Positions 37,398 through 46,590 are shown, numbered from the stretch's first letter. The stretch is DNA of 64,000 bases from Rs1 sp038900335 (GCA_038900335.1 JBBMRB010000004.1:1-64000), one strand, 5' to 3'. Notes: a model not told the origin generated them from the letters alone. Numbers and translations are program-made.

Positions 37398-38510
37398 ATG
37401 TCACTGCAGCAAAAACAACAAGAAGCTGAACTGTTAAAACTACGAGATGAAATTGATGCGATTGATAAACAAATACATCTATTAATTAATCAACGTGCAA
37501 ATTGTGCTCAACGAGTGGCGCAAGTAAAAGAAAAATTTCAAGGTGTTGAAGATGCCGTTTTTTACCGCCCTGAACGCGAGGCGCAGGTACTGCGTAAGGT
37601 AATGGAGCGCAATGAAGGGCCATTAGATGATAAGGCGATAGCACGGTTATTTCGCGAGGTAATGTCTGTTTGTTTAGCTCATGAAAAGCCGCTCAATATT
37701 GCTTATCTAGGGCCTGCTGGTGCATTTTCGCAATTAGCTGCAAACAAGCATTTTGGTAATAGTGCGATAACCATTGCCGCTAATTCGCTAACCCAAGTGT
37801 TTAATGATGTCGATGCTGGGATTGTCAATTATGGCGTAGTACCGATTGAAAATAGCACTCAGGGCATCGCCACACAGACGTTAGATTTATTCAAAAAATA
37901 TCCTCTGAATATTTGTGGTGAAGTTGAGCTAGATGTTCAGCTTAACCTCTATGGTTTGGATTCTATTGCACTTGCCGATATTGTTAACGTCTACGCTCTA
38001 AATGAAACGTTAATCCAATGCAGTTATTGGCTCGATCAGCATTGCCCTAATGCCAAACGGGTAGTAACTAATTCACTGCAAGAAGCAGAAAAACTATCGC
38101 AAGTTGATAATCAAAGTGGTGTTGTTGCCGCAGATGGTGCATTAGCTAGTCAGTGGCGGGTTGTCGCTCAAAATATCAGTAGTAACAATGAGCATAAAGC
38201 ACGATTTTTGATAGTTGGTAATCAAAAAATATTGGCATCAGGTCTTGATAAAACATCGCTGTTAGTCGCTGCGAAAGATCAGCCGGGTGCTCTTTATGAT
38301 TTGCTCACGCCTTTTAGAGAGAGTGATATAAGCCTACTAAAAATTGAAACCTATACCGGTGAAAGTCCACTAGGTTTAGAGTGTTCAGTTTTCTATATTG
38401 ATTTTGAGGGACATCAAAACGATACTATTATTAAATCAGTATTAGCCCAAGTTAAAGATAAAAGTGTTGAGATGAAAGTTCTCGGCTCTTATCCAAGAGC
38501 TGTTATTTAA
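37398..38510 (+). CDS. pheA: Chorismate mutase-prephenate dehydratase (P-protein) with altered dehydratase half
   Basis: A 370-residue bifunctional P-protein. The chorismate mutase domain (1-98) looks intact (LRDEIDAIDKQI, FYRPEREAQVL). The prephenate dehydratase domain (about 100-275) keeps GVVPIENST but departs at usually invariant points. TRF, whose Thr is catalytic, is ARF (Ala268, codon 38199-38201). YSHPQ is YALNE (199-203). GPEGTF is GPAGAF. The ACT domain keeps PGAL but has ETYT for ESRP, the phenylalanine-binding motif. Mutase activity is likely; dehydratase activity is doubtful. The gene normally next in line, hisC, is missing. Confidence 0.88.
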   Translation: MSLQQKQQEAELLKLRDEIDAIDKQIHLLINQRANCAQRVAQVKEKFQGVEDAVFYRPEREAQVLRKVMERNEGPLDDKAIARLFREVMSVCLAHEKPLNIAYLGPAGAFSQLAANKHFGNSAITIAANSLTQVFNDVDAGIVNYGVVPIENSTQGIATQTLDLFKKYPLNICGEVELDVQLNLYGLDSIALADIVNVYALNETLIQCSYWLDQHCPNAKRVVTNSLQEAEKLSQVDNQSGVVAADGALASQWRVVAQNISSNNEHKARFLIVGNQKILASGLDKTSLLVAAKDQPGALYDLLTPFRESDISLLKIETYTGESPLGLECSVFYIDFEGHQNDTIIKSVLAQVKDKSVEMKVLGSYPRAVI

Positions 38511-38567
38511 CCCATTTGTATGTAAGCTTCCAGCTTTTAAAAACAATATTTTTAACTAAAGAATTAT

Positions 38568-40841
38568 ATGCCAAATAGAAAAAAAAATAGCCAGTTCAAC
38601 CATCGCCAAGGTTTTGAGCATCCAGCTAAAATTGAGACTGTATTAATTATAGGTCTTGGGATGATAGGTGGCTCACTGGCGAAAGCTTTGAAAGAAAATG
38701 ATTTTGCCAAACAAGTCATAGGCTATGATCAGTCTTGTAGTGCTATCGAGTTAGGTATAGAGCTGGGGGTGATTGATAATGGTTTTAATAATATAGCAAG
38801 GTGTGCTGCTAGCGCAGACCTTATCATTTTGGCCGTTCCAGTAAAAGCAACGGCGACAGTATTATCATTAATCAAAGACGTATTGCGGCCAAATGTTATC
38901 ATCAGCGATGTGGGCAGTACAAAAGGCAGTGTTATTGAGGCTGCACGTACAGTGTTTGGTCAAGTACCTAGTTATTTTATTCCTGCTCACCCTATCGCCG
39001 GTTCTGAAAAAAGTGGCGTACAAGCTGCAGATAGTCAGTTGTTTGTTAAGCATAAAGTGATTATAACGCCGCACCATAAAGCCTGTGAAAAAGGCATATT
39101 AACGATAGCTCGCATGTGGCAAAGTACAGGTGCTGAAGTCCTGCAAATGGATGTTAATAAGCACGATGAAGTATTAGCTGCGACTAGCCACTTACCACAT
39201 TTATTAGCATTTTCATTAGTTGACTCACTCGCGAAAGAGTCTGCAAGTTTAGATATCTTTCGTTATGCAGCGGGTGGCTTTCGCGATTTTACGCGTATAG
39301 CGGCATCTGACCCAACAATGTGGAGCGATGTATGCGGCGCCAATAAACAGGCGATTTTGCAACAAATTAACTTGTTTAGCGACGGCCTTGCCAATTTAAA
39401 AGCAGCAATAGAGCAAGATGATGAACAAAGTATAAAAGGTATTTTTACCAGAGCGCGCGCCGCACGTGAACACTTTGGCCGTATGCTTGAGGGTACTGCT
39501 TATTCGAAAACAGCTTCAGCAAACCAAAATATCAGTTTTGTGATCAAGCCTGGCGCTGTATTAAGTGGTGAAATTATTATCCCAGGAGATAAATCGATAT
39601 CCCATTGTGCTATCTTTTTTGCGGCTATTGCCGATGGAGTCTCTTATATTAATGGCTTTCTAAATAGCGAAGATAGCATGGCGACGATCCAGGCGTTTCG
39701 TGATTTAGGGGTCGTTATTGAAGGGCCTTATAATGGTAATGTCAAGGTTTACGGTGTTGGTAAATATGGTTTGTGCCCGCCTAGCAGAGCTCTATATCTA
39801 GGGGGTTCAGCTATATCGATGAGGTTGTTAACGGGTTTGCTGGCGGCGCAGAATTTTGATAGTACACTCATCGCTGATAGCTCGCTAAACGTGGGAGCTA
39901 TGGAGCGGATAGCGCTAGGCCAAATGGGAGCGAAAATAACAACGTCTGCAAGCGCTGGCGCAACGATACATATTCAAGGCGGTCAAACGCTTAAAGCTAT
40001 TGATTACACACTAGTGATGCCAAGTTTGGAAGTAAAATCCGCAGTATTATTAGCCGCTCTTTATGCCGATCAGCCAAGCTCAATAATACAACCTGTTATC
40101 TGTCGTAACCATACAGAATTGTTAATGCAGGCAATAGGCGCTGATATACAGTTCAATAACAAGAGGGTTGTGTTGAGACCAGGTGAGAGTATAAAAAGCT
40201 TTAACGCTGATATCCCAGCTGATTTTTCATCTGCTGCATTTTTTATTGTCGCAGCAACTATCTGCCCGGGCTCTGATATATTGTTAAAAAATATAGGAGT
40301 CAACCTAACTAGAATAGGTTTAATTCATATTCTTACTTTAATGGGCGCAAAAATAGAGCTATTAAATCAGCAGACAATTAATGGAGAAGATATTGCTGAT
40401 ATTGCTGTACAATACAGGCCATTGACTGCAATCAATATACCTGAAGAGTTGATATCGACAGCGATAGATGAGTTTCCTATTCTCCTTATTGCCGCTAGTT
40501 GTGCTCTAGGGCGCACCGTAATAAATGGTTTGGCTGAATTAAGATTTAAAGATTCAGATCGCTTAGCACTAATGATAAATGGCCTAACTGCATTGGGGAT
40601 AACAGTAATAGAAAATGATGATGACGTGTCTATTGAAGGGGGCGTTATTAATGGCGGCTGTGTGGATAGTCAAGGTGATCACACAGCGGCAATGGCCTTC
40701 GCAATGGCTGGATTAAAGTCTCGTGAAGAAATTAAAATAATAAACTGTGCGAATGTAGCATCTTCATTTCCAGAGTTTGTCGAAAAAGCAGCGAAAGCTG
40801 GACTTAGAATAAGAAAGGAGGAGGCGAATGTCTCAAAATAA
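38568..40841 (+). CDS. Prephenate dehydrogenase fused to a degenerate EPSP synthase domain
   Basis: 757 residues, the TyrA-AroA fusion seen in Pseudomonas relatives. The TyrA half (about 20-315) is intact: IGLGMIGGSLA, DVGSTKG, HPIAGSE, TSHLPH and AAGGFRDFTRIAASDPTMW. The AroA half (about 322-757) keeps the fold signatures (PGDKSIS, IPADFSSAAFF, AIDEFP) but lacks several substrate-contact residues by comparison with family consensus. Arg after SH is Cys347, the Asn of GNSGTS is Gly413, RRPM is VGAM (443-445), the SAQ Gln is Glu488, and DHR is DHT (Thr706). There is no stop or frameshift. Tyrosine-branch activity is expected; EPSP synthase activity is doubtful. It overlaps cmk. Confidence 0.88.
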   Translation: MPNRKKNSQFNHRQGFEHPAKIETVLIIGLGMIGGSLAKALKENDFAKQVIGYDQSCSAIELGIELGVIDNGFNNIARCAASADLIILAVPVKATATVLSLIKDVLRPNVIISDVGSTKGSVIEAARTVFGQVPSYFIPAHPIAGSEKSGVQAADSQLFVKHKVIITPHHKACEKGILTIARMWQSTGAEVLQMDVNKHDEVLAATSHLPHLLAFSLVDSLAKESASLDIFRYAAGGFRDFTRIAASDPTMWSDVCGANKQAILQQINLFSDGLANLKAAIEQDDEQSIKGIFTRARAAREHFGRMLEGTAYSKTASANQNISFVIKPGAVLSGEIIIPGDKSISHCAIFFAAIADGVSYINGFLNSEDSMATIQAFRDLGVVIEGPYNGNVKVYGVGKYGLCPPSRALYLGGSAISMRLLTGLLAAQNFDSTLIADSSLNVGAMERIALGQMGAKITTSASAGATIHIQGGQTLKAIDYTLVMPSLEVKSAVLLAALYADQPSSIIQPVICRNHTELLMQAIGADIQFNNKRVVLRPGESIKSFNADIPADFSSAAFFIVAATICPGSDILLKNIGVNLTRIGLIHILTLMGAKIELLNQQTINGEDIADIAVQYRPLTAINIPEELISTAIDEFPILLIAASCALGRTVINGLAELRFKDSDRLALMINGLTALGITVIENDDDVSIEGGVINGGCVDSQGDHTAAMAFAMAGLKSREEIKIINCANVASSFPEFVEKAAKAGLRIRKEEANVSK

Positions 40842-41535
40842 AAGCGGATCAATTAGCAAGGTTATTACAATTGATGGTCCTAGTGGTTCAGGTAAAGGGA
40901 CAATATGTAAGCTTTTAGCAGCTGCTTTAGGTTGGAATTTATTAGATAGCGGCGCGCTGTATCGTTTAACAGCACTTGCAGCTAAGCACCATGGTGTCGA
41001 ATTAGACGATGAGGATGCACTGCGAGTACTGGCCGCACATTTAGATATACAGTTTTTAGTGCAAGATGATGAAGATGAGCTACAAATAATTTTGGAAGGT
41101 GAGTCAGTTACCCAAGAGCTAAGACTAGAAGAGACGGGTGTTACTGCCTCTATTGTCGCTGCTATCCCAAGTGTTAGAGATGCATTATTAGACAGGCAAA
41201 GAGAGTTTGCACAACCACCTGGTTTAATCGCTGATGGCCGTGATATGGGAACAGTGGTCTTTCCACAGGCACAGTTAAAAGTTTATTTAGATGCAAGTGT
41301 TGAAGAGCGAGCAAATCGTAGATATAAGCAGTTGATAAATAAAGGAGTGGATGCTAGCCTTGAGTTAATATTAGCTGATTTGATAAACAGAGACGAAAGG
41401 GATATGCAACGTACAGTTGCGCCTCTCAAGCCTGCTGAGCAAGCATTGGTTCTAGATTCAACAGAGCTTTCTATTGAGAAAGTATTGGAAATGATACTTG
41501 AAGAAGCGCGCCATAAAGGGCTACGTGAAGGTTAG
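40828..41535 (+). CDS. cmk: Cytidylate kinase
   Basis: Phosphorylates CMP and dCMP; 235 residues. Walker A GPSGSGKGT, LLDSGALYR, ADGRDMGTVVFP and RDERDMQRTVAPLKPAE keep the known CMP-binding arginines and the Asp. AGGAGG precedes the ATG, which lies inside the end of the upstream gene. Codons AGA, AGG and ATA are frequent, as in the adjoining genes. It lies between the fusion gene and rpsA, the classical order. Confidence 0.94.
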   Translation: MSQNKSGSISKVITIDGPSGSGKGTICKLLAAALGWNLLDSGALYRLTALAAKHHGVELDDEDALRVLAAHLDIQFLVQDDEDELQIILEGESVTQELRLEETGVTASIVAAIPSVRDALLDRQREFAQPPGLIADGRDMGTVVFPQAQLKVYLDASVEERANRRYKQLINKGVDASLELILADLINRDERDMQRTVAPLKPAEQALVLDSTELSIEKVLEMILEEARHKGLREG

Positions 41536-41644
41536 TGATCTAGTTTAGTACATGGTAATAGTTGCTGTTTTAGCCTTTACCCTGCATTAAAGTAATGATA
41601 CTTATCGGGCAAGTTTTCTCTACGTCAATTAAGGATGGTTGAAT

Positions 41645-43327
41645 ATGAGTGAGAATTTTGCAGAGCTCTTTGAGCTTAGTATTAAACAATTAGATATGAG
41701 AGCCGGCGCGTTGTTGAGTGCGACGGTGTTAGCGATTGAAACTGATTTTGTCATTGTTGATGCCAACCTAAAATCGGAAGGGGCTATCGCAAAACAAGAG
41801 TTTTATGATGGTGATGGCAAGCTAACGATAAAAGTAGGCGAGCAAGTCAATGTCGTTTTAGAAAATGTCGAAGATGGTTTTGGCCTCACCAAATTATCTA
41901 GAGAAAAGGCGATACGCGCTGAAAAGTGGCGAGTGTTAGAGACCGCTTTTAGCACACAACAAACAATCAATGGCATCATTGTCGCCAAAGTCAGAGGTGG
42001 CTTTACTGTTGATTTAGGTGCTTTACAGGCCTTCCTTCCAGGCTCGTTACTTGATTTACACCCCCTTCGTGATAGCTCCCATTTAGAAAACTGCCCACTG
42101 ACTTTCAAAATTGTTAAATTAGATACAGATAAAAGCAATATAGTCGTCTCAAGACGAGCCATCTTAGAGCAACAAAATACTCTCATCAGAGCTAAGTTAC
42201 TGGCGAACCTAAAAGAGGGGCAAACACTAGCCGGTGTGGTCAAAAATATTACCGATTACGGTGCCTTTGTTGATCTGGGCGGGTTAGATGGATTATTGCA
42301 CATAACCGACATCTCTTGGAAACGAGTGAAGCACCCAAGCTTGCTATTAAATATTGGTGATCAAATATCGGTATTAGTTTTAAAATATGATGCTGATAAA
42401 GAGCGAGTCTCGCTCGGTTTGAAACAGTTAACGCAAGATCCATGGACAACACAGATCGATAAGCTAGCAGTGGGTATGCAAACTAGGGCAATAGTCACGA
42501 ATGTCATGGATTATGGCTGTTTTGCGCAGATCGCAGAAGGTGTAGAAGGGCTGATACATGTCTCTGAAATGGATTGGAGTAATCGTAATATTCACCCCTC
42601 TAAAGTTGTTTCTAAAGGATTGGAAGTTGAGGTAAAGATACTCGATATAGATAGTAAGAATCGTAGAGTGTCGCTAGGTATGAAGCAATGTACTGTTAGT
42701 CCTTGGCAATTGTTTGCTGAGCAATATAAAGCCGGTGATAAAATAATAGGTAAAATTCGATCTATCACTGATTTTGGCCTGTTTATAGCTGTGACAGACA
42801 GTCTTGATGGCCTTGTGCATTTGTCAGATATCTCATGGCATAAACCAGGCAGTGAAGCCGTAAAGGCGTACCAAAAAGGTGATGAGGTAGAAGCTGTGTT
42901 GTTATCTGTTGATGTCGAAAAGGAGCGAGTCGCTCTGAGCATTAAACAGCTCAGTGATGATGAATTTGGCAATTATTTGGCAACACATAAAAAAGGTGAT
43001 GAAGTCACAGGGGTGATAACGCAACTAGCAGCGGAGCAAATCACACTGCTTTTGTCCCCAGCTGTGGATGCTATAATTAGGCGCTGCGAACTCTCTGAAT
43101 ATGAGGATCAAGAGGCAAAGCTAATTGTAGGCCAAGATGTAGATAGTGTTATTGTTCAGCTAGATGTTAAAAATAGACAGATATACTTGTCTATAAAGCA
43201 GCTGGAAATCAAGCGGCAGCGAGAGGCTATAAAGTCTGCTAAAAACAAAGCATTAAAAGATAGCACAACGACGACAATTGGTGATTTAATTAGAGCTCAA
43301 ATAGAAAAAAATGAAAATAAAAAATAA
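41645..43327 (+). CDS. rpsA: Ribosomal protein S1 (divergent)
   Basis: 560 residues with six S1 domains, from ATG 41645 with AAGGATG upstream; TTG 41639 is rejected. Domains 3 to 5 are well conserved (TDYGAFVDLGGLDGLLHITDISWKR, VEGLIHVSEMDW, DGLVHLSDISW). Domains 1, 2 and 6 and the C-terminal part differ noticeably from Pseudomonas and E. coli S1, though the end TIGDLIRAQ is preserved. Of 23 arginine codons only 5 are CGT or CGC; 8 are AGA, 7 CGA, 2 AGG and 1 CGG. ATA is common. That is atypical for an S1 gene. It may be a paralogue or an unusually relaxed single copy. Confidence 0.88.
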   Translation: MSENFAELFELSIKQLDMRAGALLSATVLAIETDFVIVDANLKSEGAIAKQEFYDGDGKLTIKVGEQVNVVLENVEDGFGLTKLSREKAIRAEKWRVLETAFSTQQTINGIIVAKVRGGFTVDLGALQAFLPGSLLDLHPLRDSSHLENCPLTFKIVKLDTDKSNIVVSRRAILEQQNTLIRAKLLANLKEGQTLAGVVKNITDYGAFVDLGGLDGLLHITDISWKRVKHPSLLLNIGDQISVLVLKYDADKERVSLGLKQLTQDPWTTQIDKLAVGMQTRAIVTNVMDYGCFAQIAEGVEGLIHVSEMDWSNRNIHPSKVVSKGLEVEVKILDIDSKNRRVSLGMKQCTVSPWQLFAEQYKAGDKIIGKIRSITDFGLFIAVTDSLDGLVHLSDISWHKPGSEAVKAYQKGDEVEAVLLSVDVEKERVALSIKQLSDDEFGNYLATHKKGDEVTGVITQLAAEQITLLLSPAVDAIIRRCELSEYEDQEAKLIVGQDVDSVIVQLDVKNRQIYLSIKQLEIKRQREAIKSAKNKALKDSTTTTIGDLIRAQIEKNENKK

Positions 43328-43524
43328 TCTATTTATTCTAACTAAACATTTATGAGTGAAATACGGGGCTTAAATTTGCTCTTTTTATTCGATCTGCTCA
43401 CTTTAATGGCATGTATTTGCTCGAAAAGTATAAAAAGTGAGCCTGTAGTTGAATGTATGTTTACTTTTTAAGTGTTTGCAATAGAATATAAAATAAAGCG
43501 ACAGGCCCTCTAGGAGGAACAAGA

Positions 43525-43818
43525 ATGACGAAGTCAGAATTAATAGAATTACTGATAGATAAACATCCTGAATTATCAATTAAAGATGTGGAAGCTGCAG
43601 CAAAAACTATGCTAGATCATATGACAGAGTCTCTGTCTAATGGTGGTCGCATTGAAGTAAGAGGTTTTGGTAGTTTCTCATTGCATTATCGAGCACCTCG
43701 TATTGGGCGAAATCCGAAAACAGGTGAATCTGTTGCTTTGTCGGAAAAATACGTGCCTCATTTTAAGCCAGGCAAAGAATTGCGTGAGCAAGTAAATGAC
43801 AGTATTAATGACGTTTGA
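43525..43818 (+). CDS. ihfB: Integration host factor beta subunit
   Basis: A 97-residue DNA-bending protein with MTKSELIELL, GRIEVRGFGSFSLHYRAPRIGRNPKTGE (the DNA-binding arm) and FKPGKELR. It is the IHF-beta type, not HU, by its conserved GFGSFSLHYR pattern and position after rpsA. AGGAGGA precedes the ATG. A possible promoter, TTTACT-16-TAGAAT, lies at 43460-43487. Its sequence looks normal. Confidence 0.96.
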   Translation: MTKSELIELLIDKHPELSIKDVEAAAKTMLDHMTESLSNGGRIEVRGFGSFSLHYRAPRIGRNPKTGESVALSEKYVPHFKPGKELREQVNDSINDV

Positions 43819-43891
43819 TTTAATAAAATAGTTTTCAAAATATAAAATATTTTATTACATTAACAATACTTATGTTATCTGGAGATTGTGT

Positions 43892-44185
43892 GTGCGCTGG
43901 TTAAAATTATTGCTGTTACTTGTTTTGTGTTTAATCATCCTCTTCGCTGGGATAATGTTTACTGTCTATAACACACAGAAGGTGTCTATTGATCTTGTGT
44001 TAGTTCAGCTGCCCCAAGCGAGCTTGTCGTTGTGGTTAATCGCTTTCTTTGTGGCAGGTGGCGTGCTTGGCACTATTTTAAGTACGATTGTGATTGTCAG
44101 TCTCAAAGCGAAGTTAAGCTTATCGCGAAGAAAAGTTGACGCTATTAATAAAGAGCTAGCTGCGTATCGTGCTAAAATTGTCTAG
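43892..44185 (+). CDS. lapA: LapA-domain inner membrane protein
   Basis: About 97 residues from GTG 43892, which has GGAG seven bases upstream; TTG 43886 is an alternative. It has two transmembrane helices (LLLLLVLCLIILFAGIMFTVY and LSLWLIAFFVAGGVLGTILSTIVIV) and a short basic tail, the LapA layout. LapA acts with LapB to control LpxC turnover and LPS amount in enterics. lapB is not next to it; a terminator and pyrF follow instead. Confidence 0.85.
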   Translation: MRWLKLLLLLVLCLIILFAGIMFTVYNTQKVSIDLVLVQLPQASLSLWLIAFFVAGGVLGTILSTIVIVSLKAKLSLSRRKVDAINKELAAYRAKIV

Positions 44186-44213
44186 TAATTAAAAAAGTAT
44201 TAAGTGAAAAATC

Positions 44214-44241
44214 AAAAAAGGAGCGTTATCGCTCCTTTTTT
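44214..44241 (+). terminator. lapA terminator
   Basis: AAAAAAGGAGCG and CGCTCCTTTTTT pair around TTAT. The upstream A-run and downstream T-run suggest it could work on either strand. It separates lapA from pyrF. Confidence 0.93.
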
Positions 44242-44346
44242 ATATTGGTATTTTTGGCTATATATCAAAGCTTTTATCCCCTTTAGCCTCTGCTTACGGT
44301 AGAATGGTTTTCGCAAAATTTAGGTCTATATTAATTAGAGGATAAT

Positions 44347-45096
44347 ATGCGAATAGATACCCCCGCTTCAGCTAACTCACCTAGTACAGAAAAACCCATT
44401 ATTGTTGCTCTTGACTACCCCGATATAGATCAAGCATTAGCTATGGCTGATCAGCTAGACCCGAATCGCTGTCGCGTTAAGGTCGGTAAAGAGTTATATA
44501 CCCGTAGCGGCCCTGCTGTATTGCAAGCACTGACAGCAAAAGGTTTTGATATATTCCTTGATCTAAAATTCCACGACATTCCTAATACGGTCGCTAAAGC
44601 GGTTAGGGCCGCTGCCGAGATGGGTGTGTGGATGGTGAATGTTCATGCCAGCGGCGGTCGTCAGATGATGCAAAGAGCGCGTGAAGAGCTCTTGCAAGTA
44701 AACCGCCTGCAAACGCAGCTGATAGCAGTTACTGTATTAACCAGTATGCAAAGAGCAGACCTTGCAGAAATAGGTCTTGATATCGATCCAATTGAGCATG
44801 TAAAACGTTTGGCACAGCTAACTTATGATAGTGGTTTAGATGGTATTGTTTGTTCGGCGCAAGAAGTTGCTATGTTACGTGAGCATTTTGATGCTAAGTT
44901 TTCGTTAGTGACACCTGGTATTCGTATGGCTGATGATAGCGCTGATGATCAACAGCGTATTATGACACCAGGCAGGGCTATTGAGTTAGGTAGCAGCTAT
45001 TTAGTGATAGGGCGGCCAATAACACAAGCGAGTGACCCTATGTCAGCACTGCAAAGGATCGAGTTAGATATAGCGAACGCTCGCTTAGCAGGCTAA
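44347..45096 (+). CDS. pyrF: Orotidine 5'-phosphate decarboxylase
   Basis: Last step of UMP synthesis; 249 residues. IIVALDYPD, the catalytic Lys-Asp segment FLDLKFHDIPNTV and VTPGIRMADD are seen. The N terminus has an extra 15 or so residues rich in Ser and Pro (MRIDTPASANSPSTEKP). GAGGATAAT precedes the ATG. pyrC, another pyrimidine gene, lies 8 kb away in the opposite orientation. Confidence 0.97.
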   Translation: MRIDTPASANSPSTEKPIIVALDYPDIDQALAMADQLDPNRCRVKVGKELYTRSGPAVLQALTAKGFDIFLDLKFHDIPNTVAKAVRAAAEMGVWMVNVHASGGRQMMQRAREELLQVNRLQTQLIAVTVLTSMQRADLAEIGLDIDPIEHVKRLAQLTYDSGLDGIVCSAQEVAMLREHFDAKFSLVTPGIRMADDSADDQQRIMTPGRAIELGSSYLVIGRPITQASDPMSALQRIELDIANARLAG

Positions 45097-45147
45097 CCTA
45101 AATCAAATCACGTATTTACTTTATAGCATCTAAATAATGGAAAATTA

Positions 45148-46590
45148 ATGAGTATAGAACGCACATTTCTATGGCATGATTACGAAACATCTGGTGCTGA
45201 TCCAAAACGAGATAGGCCATTACAGTTTGCAGCTATTCGCACCGATGAGAATCTCAATATCATTGGTGATCCGATAGAGTTATATTGTAAACCTAGCGAT
45301 GATTTTTTACCCCATCCGCAAGCGTGTTTGATTACGGGTATTACTCCACAACATGCCATAAGGGAAGGGGTGTGCGAGGCGCAATTTATCGCACAAATAA
45401 ATGCGCAAATGAGTGTGCCAGGTACCTGTAGCGTCGGTTATAATAGCATCAGGTTTGACGATGAAATTACGCGTCATACTTTGTATCGAAACTTTTACGA
45501 TCCCTATGCGCGCGAATGGCAGAATCAATGCTCTCGCTGGGACCTGATCGATATGGTGCGACTTACTCGCGCTTTACGTCCCGATGGAATTGAGTGGCCT
45601 GATTATGATGATGGCAGTCCCTGCTTTAAGTTAGAGGCGTTATCAAAAGCCAATGGTATTGAGCATGCTAATGCTCACGATGCGATGGCTGATGTTTATG
45701 CGACGATTGAACTGGCTCGAATTATTCGTGACAAACAACGCAAGCTTTATGACTTTGTGCTCACTAATAAAACCAAACAAGCTGCGCAAAGTTATCTAGA
45801 TGTTGCCACTATGAAGCCGGCACTACATGTATCATCTCGCTTTGCAGGTGCAGTCGGTAATTTAGCTATCATTGCCCCTTTAGCTCATCACCCTAGCAAT
45901 AAAAACGCGGTGATTAGTTGGGATTTACGAGTGGATCCTACACCGTTAATTGATCTAGATGCACAAGAAATTCGAAGGCTGATGTATCTAGCACATGATA
46001 AGCGCCAAGATAAAGATCCCAAGATAGCTTTAAAACAAGTGCATATTAACAAGTGCCCTATTTTAGCGCCGGCTGGGATGCTAAAGGCTGAAGAGGCGGC
46101 AAAATTACAAATAGATGGTGCGCAGTGTCGACATAACTTGGCAATATTGCGTAATTATTCTGGATTATCTGCAAAATTGGCCGATATATTTAGTGTCGAT
46201 GATTTTGAGCAAGATGGTGATCCTGATCATATGCTCTATAGCGGTGGCTTTTTCAACGAGCCGGATAAACGCGCGATGGAGATTATACGACAAAGTGCAC
46301 CACAACAATTAGCAGAGCTTGATTTAGCTTTTCAGGACCCTAGGCTTGAAGAGATGTTTTTTCGCTATAAAGCACGTAATTATCCTGATTATTTATCAGC
46401 TGATGAAATGGAGCGTTGGGAAATGTATCGCAAGGAGAGGCTGTTAACACAAGATAATCGCAAGTTGTTAACAATACAGCCTTTTTATAATATATTGAAC
46501 GAACTGTACCAGAACCCTGAGCTTAAAAGTGCGGATAAAGATGTGTTAGAAGAACTCGCTATTTATGCTGAGTCTATTTTTCCTATGTAA
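45148..46590 (+). CDS. sbcB: Exodeoxyribonuclease I
   Basis: A 3'-5' exonuclease on single-stranded DNA used in mismatch repair and recombination; 480 residues, the E. coli length. It has DEDDh exonuclease residues in FLWHDYETSGADPKRDRPLQFAAIRTD, NSIRFDDEITRHTLYRNFYDPYAREW and ANAHDAMADVYATIELA. An SH3-like and helical ExoI C-terminal region (ARNYPDYLSADEMERW) follows. It begins 51 bases after pyrF. Confidence 0.96.
   Translation: MSIERTFLWHDYETSGADPKRDRPLQFAAIRTDENLNIIGDPIELYCKPSDDFLPHPQACLITGITPQHAIREGVCEAQFIAQINAQMSVPGTCSVGYNSIRFDDEITRHTLYRNFYDPYAREWQNQCSRWDLIDMVRLTRALRPDGIEWPDYDDGSPCFKLEALSKANGIEHANAHDAMADVYATIELARIIRDKQRKLYDFVLTNKTKQAAQSYLDVATMKPALHVSSRFAGAVGNLAIIAPLAHHPSNKNAVISWDLRVDPTPLIDLDAQEIRRLMYLAHDKRQDKDPKIALKQVHINKCPILAPAGMLKAEEAAKLQIDGAQCRHNLAILRNYSGLSAKLADIFSVDDFEQDGDPDHMLYSGGFFNEPDKRAMEIIRQSAPQQLAELDLAFQDPRLEEMFFRYKARNYPDYLSADEMERWEMYRKERLLTQDNRKLLTIQPFYNILNELYQNPELKSADKDVLEELAIYAESIFPM

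Noticed and set aside
41803..42972. Long antisense frames within rpsA
   Set aside because: No start signal or similarity. They follow from the codon composition of rpsA.
37398..43327. Recent horizontal transfer of the aromatic cluster
   Set aside because: No mobile element, tRNA junction or repeat flanks it, and gene order matches the native locus. Divergence in place or duplication explains it better.
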